Shown in pieces: positions 1 through 11,184 of a DNA stretch of 64,000 bases. The position numbers and the translations under genes were made by a program. Under the pieces are notes generated by a model. The model was given only the letters and a program-made list of their open reading frames with translations. It searched no databases and was not told the DNA's origin. The DNA comes from Sipunculus nudus (lineage: Eukaryota > Annelida > Sipuncula > Golfingiida > Sipunculidae): assembly GCA_026874595.1 (NCBI GenBank), contig CM049307.1, forward strand, positions 23,906,362 through 23,970,361, written 5' to 3'. How positions within the stretch are numbered: the first letter of the stretch is position 1; the number at the start of each line of letters is the position of its first letter.

Positions 1-840
1 ACATCCAAGCTCATTTCTCGGGAACCGTTTGACCGATTGGGCCAAAATTTTACACGTGTATAGATCTCACATAGCTCTTTATCATACGCAAAACTGGTGG
101 CGCCATCTGCAACCATTTTTGCACAGAGTCTGCTGTTTGTCTGCCGTTGGATAATGTCACTTATATCTCGGCAGTGGTTTGACATATCTGCCTAAAATTT
201 TGCAGTTTTATACATCCTGGATAGCTTACTTGATATTATGACAGGTGGCGCCACATACATTCACGTTTACACTGATAACATCCAAGCTCATTTCTCGGGA
301 ACTGTTTGACCGATTGGGCCAAAATTTTGCATGTGTATAGATCTCACATAGCTCTTTATCATACGCAAAACTGGTGGCACCATTTGCAACCATTTTTGCA
401 CAGAGTTTGTCTGCCGTGGGATAATGTCACTTATATCTCGGCAGTGGTTTGACATATCTGCCTAAAATTTTGCAGTTTTATACATCCTGGATAGCTTTCT
501 TGATTTTATGACAGGTGGACCCACCTACATTCTAGTTAACACTGCAGACATCCAAGCTCATATCTCAGGAACCATTTGACCGATTGGGCCAAAATTGTGC
601 ATGTGTTTAGATCTCACATAGGTCTTTATCATAAACAAAACTGGAGGGGCCACCTGAAACTATTTTTTCACAGCGTCTGTCTGTTTGTCTGCCGTTGGCT
701 AAAATCACTCATATACATGTAGTGGTTTGACTTTTCTGCCTAAAATTTCACATGTGTATACAACTTTCTGTTTTCTGGATCTGTGGTAGGTGGCACAATC
801 TACATACACATTTAGGCTGCAGACATCCATGCTAATATGC
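1..840 (+). repeat. Tandem array of ~275-bp units inside a Helitron-like element
   Basis: Units start with ACATCCAAGCTCAT at about 1, 278 and 548, with a decayed fourth start near 823. Each carries a GACCGATTGGGCCAAAAT block, a GGTGGCGCCA block and a TTTGACATATCTGCC block. A related, more diverged stretch lies at 18,340-18,560. The units end shortly before the conserved element 3' end at 1,101-1,135, so they are probably the internal tandem part of one element whose 5' end lies left of the window. No coding potential is visible. Confidence 0.75.
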
Positions 841-1100
841 TACATACCGCACTCTATTTCCCTTTGCCACTCAATCCATGCCTCACTTCACCCGTTCCAC
901 TCTGATTTTGGCGGATACATGTAGTCACTTGTCGGCTACCCGTATTCTAGTTTTTAAAGTTTACACATTTTTCCTCTATTTTTGAGATATATAAATACAG
1001 ACACAATCTTGGCCTGTTGGTTAATCTGTTTGATGCTTCAGTTGAATGGGTATATACTACCATTCTGATGATAAAATTTCCTTTTGCGAATCTCTTCCCA

Positions 1101-1135
1101 GTCAGCTGAGCGTCATGACCCATGGGTCACTTGTT
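1101..1135 (+). mobile_element. 3' terminus of a Helitron/HINE-like element
   Basis: GTCAGCTGAGCGTCATGACC is followed by CATGGGTCACTTGTT. It contains the palindrome GTGACCCATGGGTCAC just before CTTGTT. Near-identical ends recur at about 14,676-14,707, 59,152-59,186, 60,842-60,873 and 61,995-62,028. A short hairpin just inside the 3' end is a Helitron-type feature. The 5' end of this copy is outside the window. Confidence 0.65.
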
Positions 1136-1680
1136 CAAGGGCCCAGCAGCGATTATGATCAAATGATATTAGGGAATAACTCAAAAAAAGAATTTGTGGT
1201 ACAGTCATCAAACCTACAGTTTAGATGCATCTTATCAAGGGCTAGGCCAAGTTCGAATATGGATGACCTTGATGCATTTTTCAAGGTCTCAGAGGCGATA
1301 ACGCTGAAGTGATGTTAACTTTAATATCTCACTGAGGGATGCATGGATTGGTCCAAAAATTAAATTGACATAAGATCTTTGATAGCATTGTTTTCTACAG
1401 AAGACAGGTGGCGCCACCTTATGTTGTTTTTGTGCTAGAATGATGTTTAAACGGAATAACTTTATAAGAATTTGATTTACAGTCACCAAACCCACAAATT
1501 TGATGCATCTTATCAAAGGCTAGGTCAAATTTGAACATGGATGACCTTGATACATTCTTTCAAGGTCACAGCAGGGATTATGTTAAAATGAAATTACGGC
1601 AATAACTCAAAAAAAATTGTTGGTACAGTCACCAAACTTACAGGTTAGATGCATCTTATCAAGGGCTGGGGGGAGGGGGG
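1136..1680 (+). repeat. Diverged direct repeats with GATGCATCTTATCAA blocks
   Basis: GATGCATCTTATCAA recurs near 1,223, 1,501 and 1,647. Companion phrases such as AATAACTCAAAAAAA, ACAGTCACCAAAC and GATGACCTTGAT also recur. The stretch looks like a partial repeat related in style to the neighbouring element. It ends in a G-rich run near 1,665-1,685. No gene is seen. Confidence 0.6.
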
Positions 1681-2029
1681 TGGGTTAATTGTCAGGGGAT
1701 AATATGGCACCTGCGGTGAATGTGAATTAGGATCAAAAGGAAAAATTTATTTTGTTTGTTTTGGATCTGGTGATATTATATTTTCAGACAGACACTCCAA
1801 AACCAGTCCCAACCAAGGTATGCATGAGAGCAATCACTGACCCAAATTTTAATGAAAATGGATGATATTTAGGAAAGTTATCACACGGAAAAAAAACCTG
1901 CCAGACGGACAGACAGACAGGGACAAACAGACATTCCAGGGAAGTGGGGGACAATAATATACCTTTAGACAGGGTCTAAAATTTTAACTTATTAGTTATA
2001 ACACTGAATGAATATATAAAAAAGGAAAC
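1681..2029. other. Non-genic stretch with a short ACAG-type run
   Basis: AT-rich sequence with a small CAGACGGACAGACAGACAGG-like run near 1,892-1,921. No exon, RNA gene or intact element is recognised. Confidence 0.5.
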
Positions 2030-2580
2030 ATAAAGTTGCAACCAAAATATCAAAATATATTGGAATCCTGAATAAATTAAAACATTATCTACCTATTCCT
2101 ATACTTATAATTATATGTGATACACGTATTCTATTACACTTAAATTATGGCATTCTTATATGGGGCTTTGATATGAATAGATTAAAAAAACTTAAAAAAA
2201 ACATAAGAATTATCACAAATAGCAAATACAATGCCCACACCAAACCAATTTTTAAATCATTAAAGATCCTAAAAATAAATGACATTTTCATACTAAATAT
2301 AATACTGTTATGAAGCACTACCACAATTTTTACAAACATTTAATTTTTTAACAAGGACAGTGACACATAAACATGACACAAGACATAAGTATACCCTTGT
2401 TACAAATAAAACCAGAACTAAGATAGCAGACAACTTTCTGAGAACACCAAAAGTCATAAAAGGGACAAAATCTTCACTCATAGTCTTCAAGGATTGATTT
2501 GCTACACCAAACAACATTTTATAAATACATATAAAGACAAATGCCTTCAGAAAAAACTGTTACATCTTTTTCAAAAATTA
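2030..2580 (+). pseudogene. Decayed 3' end of a non-LTR retrotransposon reverse transcriptase
   Basis: The plus strand, read across at least two frames, encodes the C-terminal part typical of Jockey/CR1-type reverse transcriptase ORFs. A segment reading NIRIITNSKYNAHTKPIF lies at about 2,200-2,255, followed by a KSLKILKINDIF-like segment. Further on, about 2,368-2,495 in another frame, there is an HxHDTRHK-like segment and a basic stretch. These match the usual 'RxITxSxYNAHTxPLF ... LNxLKIxDIF ... HxHxTR' order of the family as I remember it. Stops and frame changes interrupt it (for example TGA at about 2,310), and the catalytic domain is absent, so it is a 5'-truncated dead copy. The clade is not resolved. 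The downstream A-rich run near 2,588-2,602 could be a remnant tail. Confidence 0.65.
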
Positions 2581-2780
2581 GTCTAAGTAAAAAAAAAAAA
2601 ACCTTAAAATAGATAACAAACTGTTATTTCAGCAACTCAAGTTGATAATCTTCCCAGTTTCTATAACACTTTGTATAAAACTTCACCTCCTTATTATGTA
2701 CAATTTCTCTATTTCTAAGTTGGCTGTTTTATGTCAAATAAAATTTTCTCCCTCTCTTTTTCCCTGTGTGTGTGTATATA

Positions 2781-4009
2781 CAGTGAAACCTGAACCAAGC
2801 GACCACTGCCGCCAGCGACAGTCTGTGACTTATGACCGAAAAATGAATGCACCGAGCTTAATCACTCTTTAATGCCCCTGTTTTGAGCGACCGTTTGTGG
2901 TACGCGACCATCGACCGCTCAAATGTGACCGGTCACTGGTCTTTACCTCCGTTAAGCGACCGCCTGGTGAAGCGGTAGTGGCAACTGGCGTCCTAAGTTA
3001 AGACTAAAACGACCGTGCCATTGACCGTCTCGTGAATGTGCTGGTGGGAATGGTGACCTACTTTTCCCGCGGTGAATTGGACATCAATTCAGAATACCCC
3101 CTCCAGGTGTCAATGGCCCAGGGTCCGCGTGGTTTTAATCTTTCTCGAAAAATGAAAGTTCTGCGAATATTGCGAGGGAACATGTAAAACGACGCAATTC
3201 TTTAATTCTGTGTACCATTACTTTTTTTTAGCACAGCCTATCTTTGAACACGTATTTGTTTAACGATTGTCTAAAACATCTTTACAGTAAACAGGTAAGG
3301 ATCACGTGCTCTAAGGAAAATCCCTCATTAATATTCATCGAATAGAACTCCCGTTCTATTTCTGACACGCTGCGGTTGTTGACCAGTTGACCGGAGTTCA
3401 TAGCTAGTCTTAGCGATGTGTAAATAACATTTGCGCGGATTTAATTTAAAAAAAGTGAGTCATGAAAGTAAGTTTGTCATTGCTTAATTTAAGCTATCAA
3501 CTGTCATTGCTTATCACACACATTTTGACTTGACAACATGTCAGTTCGTGACGACGACAAACTGACGACCTGCTTCGATAACATCAATAGAATATTCATC
3601 AATAAGGCAATAGGACTCAATGCTTACTACCATAGTACCAATATAGAGAGACAGTTTGATAACGTGAGCAGTCACCTGTAATCTAATGATTGATCCCTTC
3701 ATACCTGCTTTGAAGTTTATTGAGATTTTAATGGGGTCTGCTTCTAATTACGGTGAGCACAAGTCAGTGATCAACAAAGTGACTCAGTGTGTACTCATGG
3801 TACATCATTAATTAGCGGTTTGTGTTTGTGCAATATGACAAACAAGCTATTCAAAGCCTTTGACAAAGGCTTGTTTAATAAAGTTATAAAAGGACCAGCT
3901 TTCTTCGATAATTATAAATAAGATTCTCTTTGTTAAGCAGAACAAGATTGATTCAATGTTTTAAGTAAATATTGTTGTTAACTTGTAAATATTGTTGTGA
4001 ATATCTTGA

Positions 4010-4057
<48 letters not shown>

Positions 4058-4227
4058 AGTATGTATTTTTATAATAAATAAATAAATGTTTACGTAGACA
4101 TATATGCCTATATATTCTTTGTTCGTTTCATGCTGAGACTTAGACCACCTGAGACTTAAGACCACCTGTGACTTAAGACCGCTTTTGGTGTGGCACATCA
4201 GGTGGTCTTAACTCTCAGGTTTTACTG
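2781..4227. mobile_element. pogo/Tigger-like DNA transposon remnant with TIRs and TA target duplication
   Basis: The left end CAGTGAAACCTGAACCA (2,781) is inverted at the right as CTCAGGTTTTACTG (ending 4,227). Both ends are flanked by TA (2,779-2,780 and 4,228-4,229). Inside the TIRs the GACCAC block recurs: the right side has three related copies at about 4,132-4,180 and the left side has GCGACCAC-type repeats. CAGTnnAACCT termini with TA duplication are typical of the pogo/Tigger branch of Tc1/mariner. About 1.45 kb long, it shows no intact transposase frame, so it is non-autonomous or decayed. A (TA)n tract at about 4,015-4,056 lies inside it. Confidence 0.5.
4015..4056. repeat. (TA)n microsatellite
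   Basis: About 20 uninterrupted TA dinucleotides within the pogo-like element. Confidence 0.95.
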
Positions 4228-4229
4228 TA

Positions 4230-6101
4230 TATATATATAAGGTTAGATTGATTTGTGTGAAATTCTCATAAGTTGAATACTCTGCCTGTTTCGAATTAAT
4301 CAGCTTTAGTTCCAAGTACAAGGGAGATAAATTATCACCAAGTAAAACATATTATTGCATATTTGTATATGTCAAAGATTTTTTACTAAATTCAGTGAGA
4401 GAATGTGTGCCATTGGTGTAGTTCAGTAATGTACTTATTTACCTGAAGCCTGTATCTGCTCTGAAAACAAGTATTGTAATTTTTTCAGTTTATCTGTGCA
4501 GCCATGATAGTCATAATCTTAAAATTATATGAAGAAAATATGATGCTCAAATCTTAGGAAGACTGAAGGAATTCTCCATAGATATTGGCAGCCTTAGAAA
4601 TGCTGTTCTTTTATGAAAAATCAGAGGAAAAGTGATTGTCAAAGTTTTTCAGAGTTTGTGCCACTGTGGTCAGTATCAGCTGCTTGCCATTAAGACATAC
4701 CTGAAGAAATCAATCACCCAGGGTGCTTTCAATTATTGAAAACCTTGAACCTGCTTGTATTTGAAATGATGATTTGAAGGCCTTGAAAATCCTAAAAGCC
4801 TTTTCCTTGAAGTACTTGAAAATTCCTTTAATTTTGTCTTAGAGCTGCCTTTTCTAATTCCAGTTCATCTTATAAGCTTAGTATTAGATTCTGTAAATGC
4901 TTTTAATAAAGTATTTAACTGGTTTTTTACTCAGTTTGGTGTGCTCACAGCACCAGAAAGGCCCATGAAATTTGCAAAACATGTGCCTGAAAATACTTAT
5001 AATATGCCCTCGGGGTTGGTATACAAACCTTGGGTTCTCAATGACTGATAGCACATACAAAATGATATGGTCAGTGGATACATTCAGTGGTTTGGTAAAC
5101 TTGTTTCTTTTTCATCAAATTGATAACATCCAAAGGAATCTCTTTACTAAGGTTCTGAGAAATTGATACCAGGTCCAGAAAAGTACTTGGAAATCACAAA
5201 ATCTGCATTTCCAAGACGTTTAGTAAACCAAAAAAAACTCTGGCCCCTATATGTTCAGTGCAGACAAATCCTAATAGTGATAGTTTTAAAAAATCACCAA
5301 ATCGTTGAAGTTTAAGGTGATATGTTCAGTGACTTTTTTCTTCCTCATCAAGTGAGATACATTTGTAGGAATCTGAAAGTACTTGAAAATCAGAGAAACA
5401 GCATTTCCCAGAAGTTCAGAAACCAGAAACTTTCTGACCCTCTTGATTTTATTTACAGATATATCCTAAAAGTAGTTCATTTTATCATTGGCCTGTATTT
5501 TTAACATTTTAGCAAACTTAATGTTACAAAAACGTATAATATGACATGAAAAAAAAGATAACCCGGAAATTAACTGTTATATTGTCCCTGCATGAAACAG
5601 TTCTGTTCCTTCTCTGTGAAAACAGAGGAACAAAGTTAAGCGTGTTTTTTTGGAAGTCACTTGTGTAACACATGTGATATATGCATCAGTGTTACATGTG
5701 GTTGACATTGAATATTGCATGCACCAGCCTGCTTCTCTTACGGTATGCTGAGCATTACCCATCATGGTGAAGGGAGAAAATCAGGTCATACAGGGACATT
5801 CTGGGTAATGATTAAAAAAAAAGCTTCACTTGCCATATCCAAGTAAAGATCAAATGGTTGGATGAGCGGTATTACCCTGATGTTTCCTGATCAGTAAATA
5901 ATAAACGGTTTTCTATGATGCAGGTGGTAATGTTTTATTATTTAATATTCCCACTAATTTCTACCTTTGATCTGGCATAGTGGTGTCATCTCCCCCATCT
6001 TTAGTAAACTCAGGAAATTGTCACACTCACGGGACAAAGTTTTCCTTTAAATGTTTATATGAACTCAATGGACCTTTCATTTTCATGCCCACTTTGTATA
6101 C
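4230..6101. other. Non-genic DNA with a weak internal duplication
   Basis: No exon or RNA gene is recognised. Two diverged direct copies of a block beginning TTCAGTG, with a CATCAA...GGAATCT core and AGTACTTG(A/G)AAATCA, lie at about 5,080-5,260 and 5,325-5,450. Short open frames here have no codon-use or motif support. Confidence 0.45.
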
Positions 6102-6103
6102 TA

Positions 6104-6470
6104 CTGTGGTCCCTGCTTTGAGGGACCACCCTCTCTCCCAAAGAACAACAGTTGGTTTATTGCAGGTAGTTGTTTGGCCCAGGTATGTGAAATCTTACAA
6201 AAGAGCCAAAGACACCACTGTTTGAGTAGTGATTAATGAAGTATGCGGTGTTATATTTTCCTTTTGCTACATAAAACTTTGAAAGAAAAATCATTGTTTT
6301 TTTTTAAATATGTTATTCACTAGTATTATTACATGAAATTTGGCAGCAGAGTTGGTGTTTGGCAACTGGTCACTTGATAAAAGTATACTTTAACTTTAAA
6401 ACTGTCCAGACAAAGGTTATTAACAGTAGATTGTTAATGGATCCATAGTCACTCAAAACAGGGACTACTG
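6104..6470. mobile_element. 367-bp MITE-like element with ~23-bp TIRs
   Basis: The left end CTGTGGTCCCTGCTTTGAGG is mirrored on the right as CTCAAAACAGGGACTACTG (ending 6,470). About 18 of 23 TIR positions agree. TA dinucleotides flank both ends (6,102-6,103 and 6,471-6,472), as expected for a Tc1/mariner-type MITE. There is no coding capacity. Confidence 0.55.
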
Positions 6471-6597
6471 TATGTGTAAGAACATCGTTACACTGGTTCA
6501 TTCATTGGTTCATTTCATTCAGTTTCCTACTGCTACATCTTGTGATTTTTGGAGAAATGTGCCTTAATAATGTGGGACTGGCATGATATATAATCAC

Positions 6598-6714
6598 ACC
6601 AGCAGTGGTACATGCAAACCTAATTTTGTATAATACAGTAATATTGCAGTGAAATTTGGACATTGCAGTGGTACATGCCAAGCTTATTTTGTATAATACA
6701 GTAATATTGCAGTT
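6598..6714 (+). repeat. ~65-bp tandem duplication
   Basis: CAGTGGTACATGC followed by TTTTGTATAATACAGTAATA occurs at about 6,604 and again about 65 bp on, with a few differences. Confidence 0.8.
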
Positions 6715-6956
6715 ACCCAATACTACAGCCAGAATGATTTTCAAGATGATTTTTCCATCTTGGTATGAAAGCATTTAAAAGATTCAAAGTCATGACTGGA
6801 AAGGCTGTCAGTAGAGCTTACACCAGTACCAAGAAAAATCTGTACTAGATGCTCTCAAATTTGGATCCATACCAACAATTAATGAGGTCTTTTTAGCCTG
6901 TGTTCCTATCCTTTACAAAGTTAGATATTCATTTCATGTGATCCTGTTAACAGACC

Positions 6957-7240
6957 AAACTAGAAATCTGCATTCCATTCACTTATTCAGCCCATATTAG
7001 CCAGGTTTTTTCATACCTAAGTGACTGTACATTTGTGAATATTCCTTGATGATGTTCCTGGAATCAGATCATCAGCTGGATCCACACCAAAACCTAATCA
7101 TTCTTCATTGGCCCATTCCAGAAATGGCCTAAAATTTCATGAGATTCTGTTCATGATTGCATGATAAGTTATGTTGTGAACAAACTCAGGCAAAACAAAA
7201 GATTCAGACATGGGTGACAACACAACTTCCTTGTAAAATG
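6957..7240 (+). repeat. Dispersed repeat, copy A (pairs with 22,500-22,795)
   Basis: It begins AACTAGAAATCTGCATTC and shares a series of blocks in the same order with the second copy: CACTTATTCAGCCCA, GTGAATATTCCTT, ATCAGxxxxxCACC/ACAAAA, AATxxTTCTTCA, GCCCATxCCxGAAATG, and a final GTTGTGAACAAA. This is an interspersed family of roughly 280 bp. No TIRs or coding capacity were recognised. Confidence 0.6.
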
Positions 7241-7593
7241 CAACAGAAGCTTACAGCTGCCTGACTTAATAGTTGCACATACAGTGCTAAGTTATAGAAA
7301 TATATCATGACTGACTGAACTTGTATGTCACCCCTGGTTGTCATCCATGTTTCTTCAAAATGTTAAATTTTATTTAACTTAAAAAAATTTACTGATTTTT
7401 GTTGTTGTTGTTCAAATGCAAATAGTTAGATGATAAAAGTAAGCAGTGAAGCAGGGCTGCTTTCTTTTGAAACACAGGTATTTGGTTTGTAATGGACTAA
7501 TTTCATAAAGAAAAAGATGTTCAAACAGAGGTGCATGGAAGTGCACAAAATAAGAATTAATGAAAATGTATGAACTGTGTTTTGATTACTAAT

Positions 7594-8122
7594 TATCATG
7601 TAGTGGTCATCAAATACAGACTGCAGTATCATGTAGTGGTCATCAAATACAGACTGCAGTATCATGTAGTGGTCATCAAATAAAGACTGCAATATCATGT
7701 AGTGGTCATCAAATAAAGACTGCAATATCATGTAGTGGTCATCAAATACAGACTGCAATATCATGTAGTGGTCATCAAATACAGACTGCAGTATCATGTA
7801 GTGGTCATCAAATACAGACTGCAATATCATGTAGTGGTCATTAAATACAGACAGAAATATCATGTAGTGGTCATCATATAGACAGAAACATCATGTAGTG
7901 GTCATCAAATACAGACTGCAGTATCATGTAGTGGTCATCAAATACAGACTGCAATATCATGTAGTGGTCATTAAATACAGACTGCAATATCATGAAGTGG
8001 TCATCAAATACAGACAGAAATATAATATAGTGGTCATTAAATACAGACAGAAACATCATGTAGTGGTCATTAAAAACAGACTGCAATATCATGTGGAGGT
8101 CATAAAGTACACATTGCAATGA
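7594..8122. repeat. 33-bp minisatellite, ~16 copies
   Basis: The unit TATCATGTAGTGGTCATCAA plus ATACAGACTGCAG (33 bp) is repeated with small changes (CTGCAG/CTGCAA/CAGAAA and CATCAA/CATTAA alternate). One unit near 7,870-7,887 is slightly short. Because 33 is divisible by three, both strands carry spurious open frames with an 11-residue period. These are not genes. Confidence 0.95.
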
Positions 8123-8354
8123 TTCAGCTGCTTTGAATCAATAATGTTAAAACAAACCTTTGAGCCCACTGCAATTTTTTATATAAAAAACACACCCACT
8201 AATTATACACGTGCTTATTCATAATTTTGACCTAGCCAAGACACTCCCACTCATTTACCGGAAATGTGGAACTGCTGTGTTTAACAAACAGAAGTCTGGC
8301 ATGCTAATACTGCCTGTTCTATAGACATCTCATGTCTTATCATGCTTTAATATA

Positions 8355-8690
8355 AATGGGGCCCAGTCACCTTTCTGACCTTAATGAACTAAAGGTAAGC
8401 CCTTGGAGCCTTGATAAGAATAAGCCAGGAATTGTGGATATCACAGCACACAGGCTGCTTGTTTTATTTATATAAATGTGTTTATAATATATGGGGGGCT
8501 GAACGAAATAATCAAAGCAAATTCAACAAGGGCATATGGCGGCAAATCAGATAAGCAAGAGCTTTGAAAATGACATTTTGCAACTAGTGACCCTTCTACC
8601 TCCACATACATGCAACCTACCACATAGGTTTCATGTTTTTCACATTTGTCAACCTTGCTGTGTTTACAAACAAGTTGCTTTATAGGAAAG
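8355..8690 (+). repeat. Dispersed repeat, copy A (pairs with 18,986-19,490)
   Basis: Shared blocks in order: GGGGCCCA(G/A)TCAC, ACTAAAGGTAA, GTGGATATCAC, ACACAGGCTGCTTGTTTT, GTTTATAATATxTGGGGG, CAGATAAGC, TTCTACCTCC and GCTGTGTTTACAAAC. Copy B differs by point changes and an internal 185-bp tandem duplication. Family unknown; no conserved frame. Confidence 0.7.
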
Positions 8691-9333
8691 TTTCCCAGCA
8701 GTACCATCCCAGCACAGAAGTCCATTTTGCATGTGATAGATCCCAAACAAGAATTGTCCAAATATGAATGTGCACAGTTGTGAAACCCTGGTCATAAGCC
8801 TAAAAAGAAAACAGAAAAGGCAGCCGGCGTTTGCGCTATGTTCATGTTGGCACGCGGATCATGCCCAGTCCACTTTTTTAACACTCATATACAGGAGTAA
8901 GCCCATGGTTTCAGTACAATATTTTGGAGGGGAGCATTTTATTTCAAAGTGAAGACGCTATTTTTTGTTTTAATTCAACAATACTTGTACATTATTAGGT
9001 TCCTTTAACTTAATTATCCTGACTGATCCTGTGTCAGTGGTGGGTTCACATTCTGGGACAGGCACGTAAGTGTATTTGTAGAATTATTAGGCTTAGTTTC
9101 ACTTTAGTTATACTGTAGCTCCGGGTCACCTGGTATGTGTTCACTCTCATTACCACATCAAGTACCGCTCAAGTTATCAAGACTAATTCATTATCTATAC
9201 TATCTGTATGTACACCACTGTTTAGCATGTGTAGTTTACTTATAAATACGACAAGTGCTAAATTAGTGTTAAATGGACTACGGTGCTTTTCTACATATCT
9301 AAAAGCCAGTCACTCACCTACTTTTTCTATATA
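8691..9333. other. Non-genic stretch
   Basis: No exon, RNA gene or repeat boundary that I can support. Confidence 0.4.
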
Positions 9334-9668
9334 AGGCCAAAAAAATTTAAAGGTATGGCTATCAGGCACCGCCCGCATCAATTTTAAACCCTCGCATCAA
9401 AACTTTTTATTTTGATTTTCAATAAAAACTTTCCAATTTTGAGCTGCTGCCGCTCCGACATTTCTTTCAAGAAGATAAAACCATACAATATCCTTTGTTT
9501 TGTAGTGCTTTTACTAATTTAGCAAAATAAAACTGTTATTTTATGCTTTTCCCTTATTATTTGACATTTTTATCGAAACATACCAACAAATTAAAAATAA
9601 AAAAGCGCCCGCCCGCATTGATTTCTGAAAAAGTGCCTGAGAACCATACCTTTTTTTTATTTTGGCCT
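9334..9668. mobile_element. 335-bp MITE-like element with long TIRs
   Basis: The left end AGGCCAAAAAAATTTAAAGG continues TATGGCTATCAGGCAC. The right end, read on the minus strand, gives AGGCCAAAATAAAAAAAAGG then TATGGTTCTCAGGCAC. The TIRs are therefore about 36 bp with few mismatches. Just inside each end is a GCCCGCAT block. There is no coding capacity and the target duplication is not clear. Confidence 0.65.
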
Positions 9669-10450
9669 AATTTATGTGATTTTTGGCTACCTCTGCGTAC
9701 ATATTAATGAACTCTGGGTAATTCCTCTTAAGAAGCTTTTATAAGTCCTCCCAGTCAGTGAGAGATGTACCAGCTTGTTAAGCTGTAAGCTGTTAGTAAT
9801 AACAGCTGTATTGACAAACAGGAAAAACATGTAACCTAAGGTGGTTGGTTGCTTTTGTGGGGAAGTTTAAAGGTTACCAGATGCAACACTCCCTTTGCAA
9901 AACTCAGACTTGCCATCAGGTTTCCTTGCTGAATGTGTTAGGATTATTTTTTGGGCCCCCATATGTTACAAACATGTTGATATAAACAAAACAAACAGCC
10001 TATGTGCAGTTGGATCAGTGTTTTCTGGCTGATTTTTCTGACAGGTTCAATAAATTATCATTAGTTAAGACACATAAGATATTGGAATAGGCCCCTTTAA
10101 ACTAGCATGGCACTCAGTAGAGGCTAAACTAACCTACTGGGTCAGACCTTGATTCATATCCACACCTAGGTGTTATAGGAGTGTTCATTGTCTTCTCTTC
10201 ACAAAGTTTTGGGATAATCAGTTCAGTAGATTTTGCATCAGATATATAAAAACAGGTGAAAAACATAACCTCTTTTTTGAGGGTAAAAATACACTAGGGC
10301 TGATATAAAGCTTGTAAATACTGTCCACGGAGATCATGTGACTCCTGTGACTCACTCCACCAGTGAGAAAACTTAGTGGATTCATAAACATCAGTATTCA
10401 GAATTGTTAAAGTTCTCACAATTGTGCTGTACAAAATTAAATGCAATATA
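9669..10450. other. Non-genic stretch upstream of the minisatellite
   Basis: No exon or element recognised on either strand. Confidence 0.4.
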
Positions 10451-10454
10451 CTTG

Positions 10455-11066
10455 AACCAATGTTGGCTTTGTTTAACCACTGTTGGTATTGTTGAACCAA
10501 TGTTGGTATTGTTGAACCAGTGTTGGTATTGTTGAACCAATGTTGGTATTATTTAACCACTGTTGGTATTGTTGAACCAATGTTGGTATTGTTGAACAAA
10601 TGTTGGTATTGTTGAACCAATGTTGGAATAGTTGTACCTATGTTAGAATAGTTTTACCAATGTTGGTATTGTTGAACTGATGTTGGTATTGTTGAACCGA
10701 TGTAAGTATTGTTGAACTGATGTTGGCATTGTTGAACTAATGTTTTGTTTTGTTGAACCAATGTTGGTATTGTTGAACTGATGTTGGTATTGTTGAACCA
10801 ATGTTGGTAATTATTAACTAGTGTTGGTATTGTACAACTGACATTGTTATTGTTGAACTTACGTTGGTATTGTTGAACGATGTGAGCATTGTTGAATCAC
10901 TGTTGGCATTGTTGAACTTATGTTTTGTTTTGTTGAACCGATGTTTGTAATGTTGAACAAATGTTGGTAACTATTGTTGATGCTATGTTTGTATTATTGA
11001 ACCATTGGTTAACCGATATTGGTATTGTTTAACCACTGATGGCATTGTTTAATCACTGTTGGCATT
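10455..11066 (+). repeat. ~20-bp minisatellite abutting a splice acceptor
   Basis: About 30 units of GTTGAACCAATGTTGGTATT and variants (AACTGATG, AACCACTG, TTTGTTTTGTTGAAC). Units decay toward the right, and the last T-rich units run directly into the acceptor TTTTACAG of the CLEC16A exon at 11,076. Confidence 0.9.
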
Positions 11067-11075
11067 GTTTTACAG

Positions 11076-11184
11076 CAAGAAGGAGAGGAGGTTCCTTGTG
11101 ATTGATGTCCTCCAGTTAATCTTGGTGGAACCGGACACCAGACGTCTTGGCTGGGGAGTGGTCAAGTTTGTGGGATTCTTGCAG
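11076..11184 (+). CDS. CLEC16A: CLEC16A internal exon (109 bp)
   Basis: One base completing a split codon is followed by 36 open codons, bounded by acceptor TTTTACAG (AG at 11,074-11,075) and donor GTCAGT (11,185-11,190). The translation contains RRFLVIDVLQLILVEPD followed by RRLGWGVVKFVGFLQ. This closely matches the well-conserved CLEC16A segment VEPD...RLGWGVVKFAGLLQ that lies C-terminal of the FPL domain. CLEC16A (fly Ema, worm GOP-1) is a membrane-associated endosomal/lysosomal protein that works in endosome maturation, autophagy and Parkin-linked mitophagy. The next expected segment, an acidic DDSR-containing region and then the AKQRL-type basic stretch, was not found on the plus strand to 64,000, and no earlier exon was recognised in 1-11,000. 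Identification rests on recalled family sequence. Confidence 0.85.

Noticed and set aside
4010..4198. Minus-strand open frame ending in IYIYIY
   Set aside because: It reads through a (TA)n microsatellite.
7426..8122. Open frames with an 11-residue repeat on both strands
   Set aside because: By-product of a 33-bp minisatellite.
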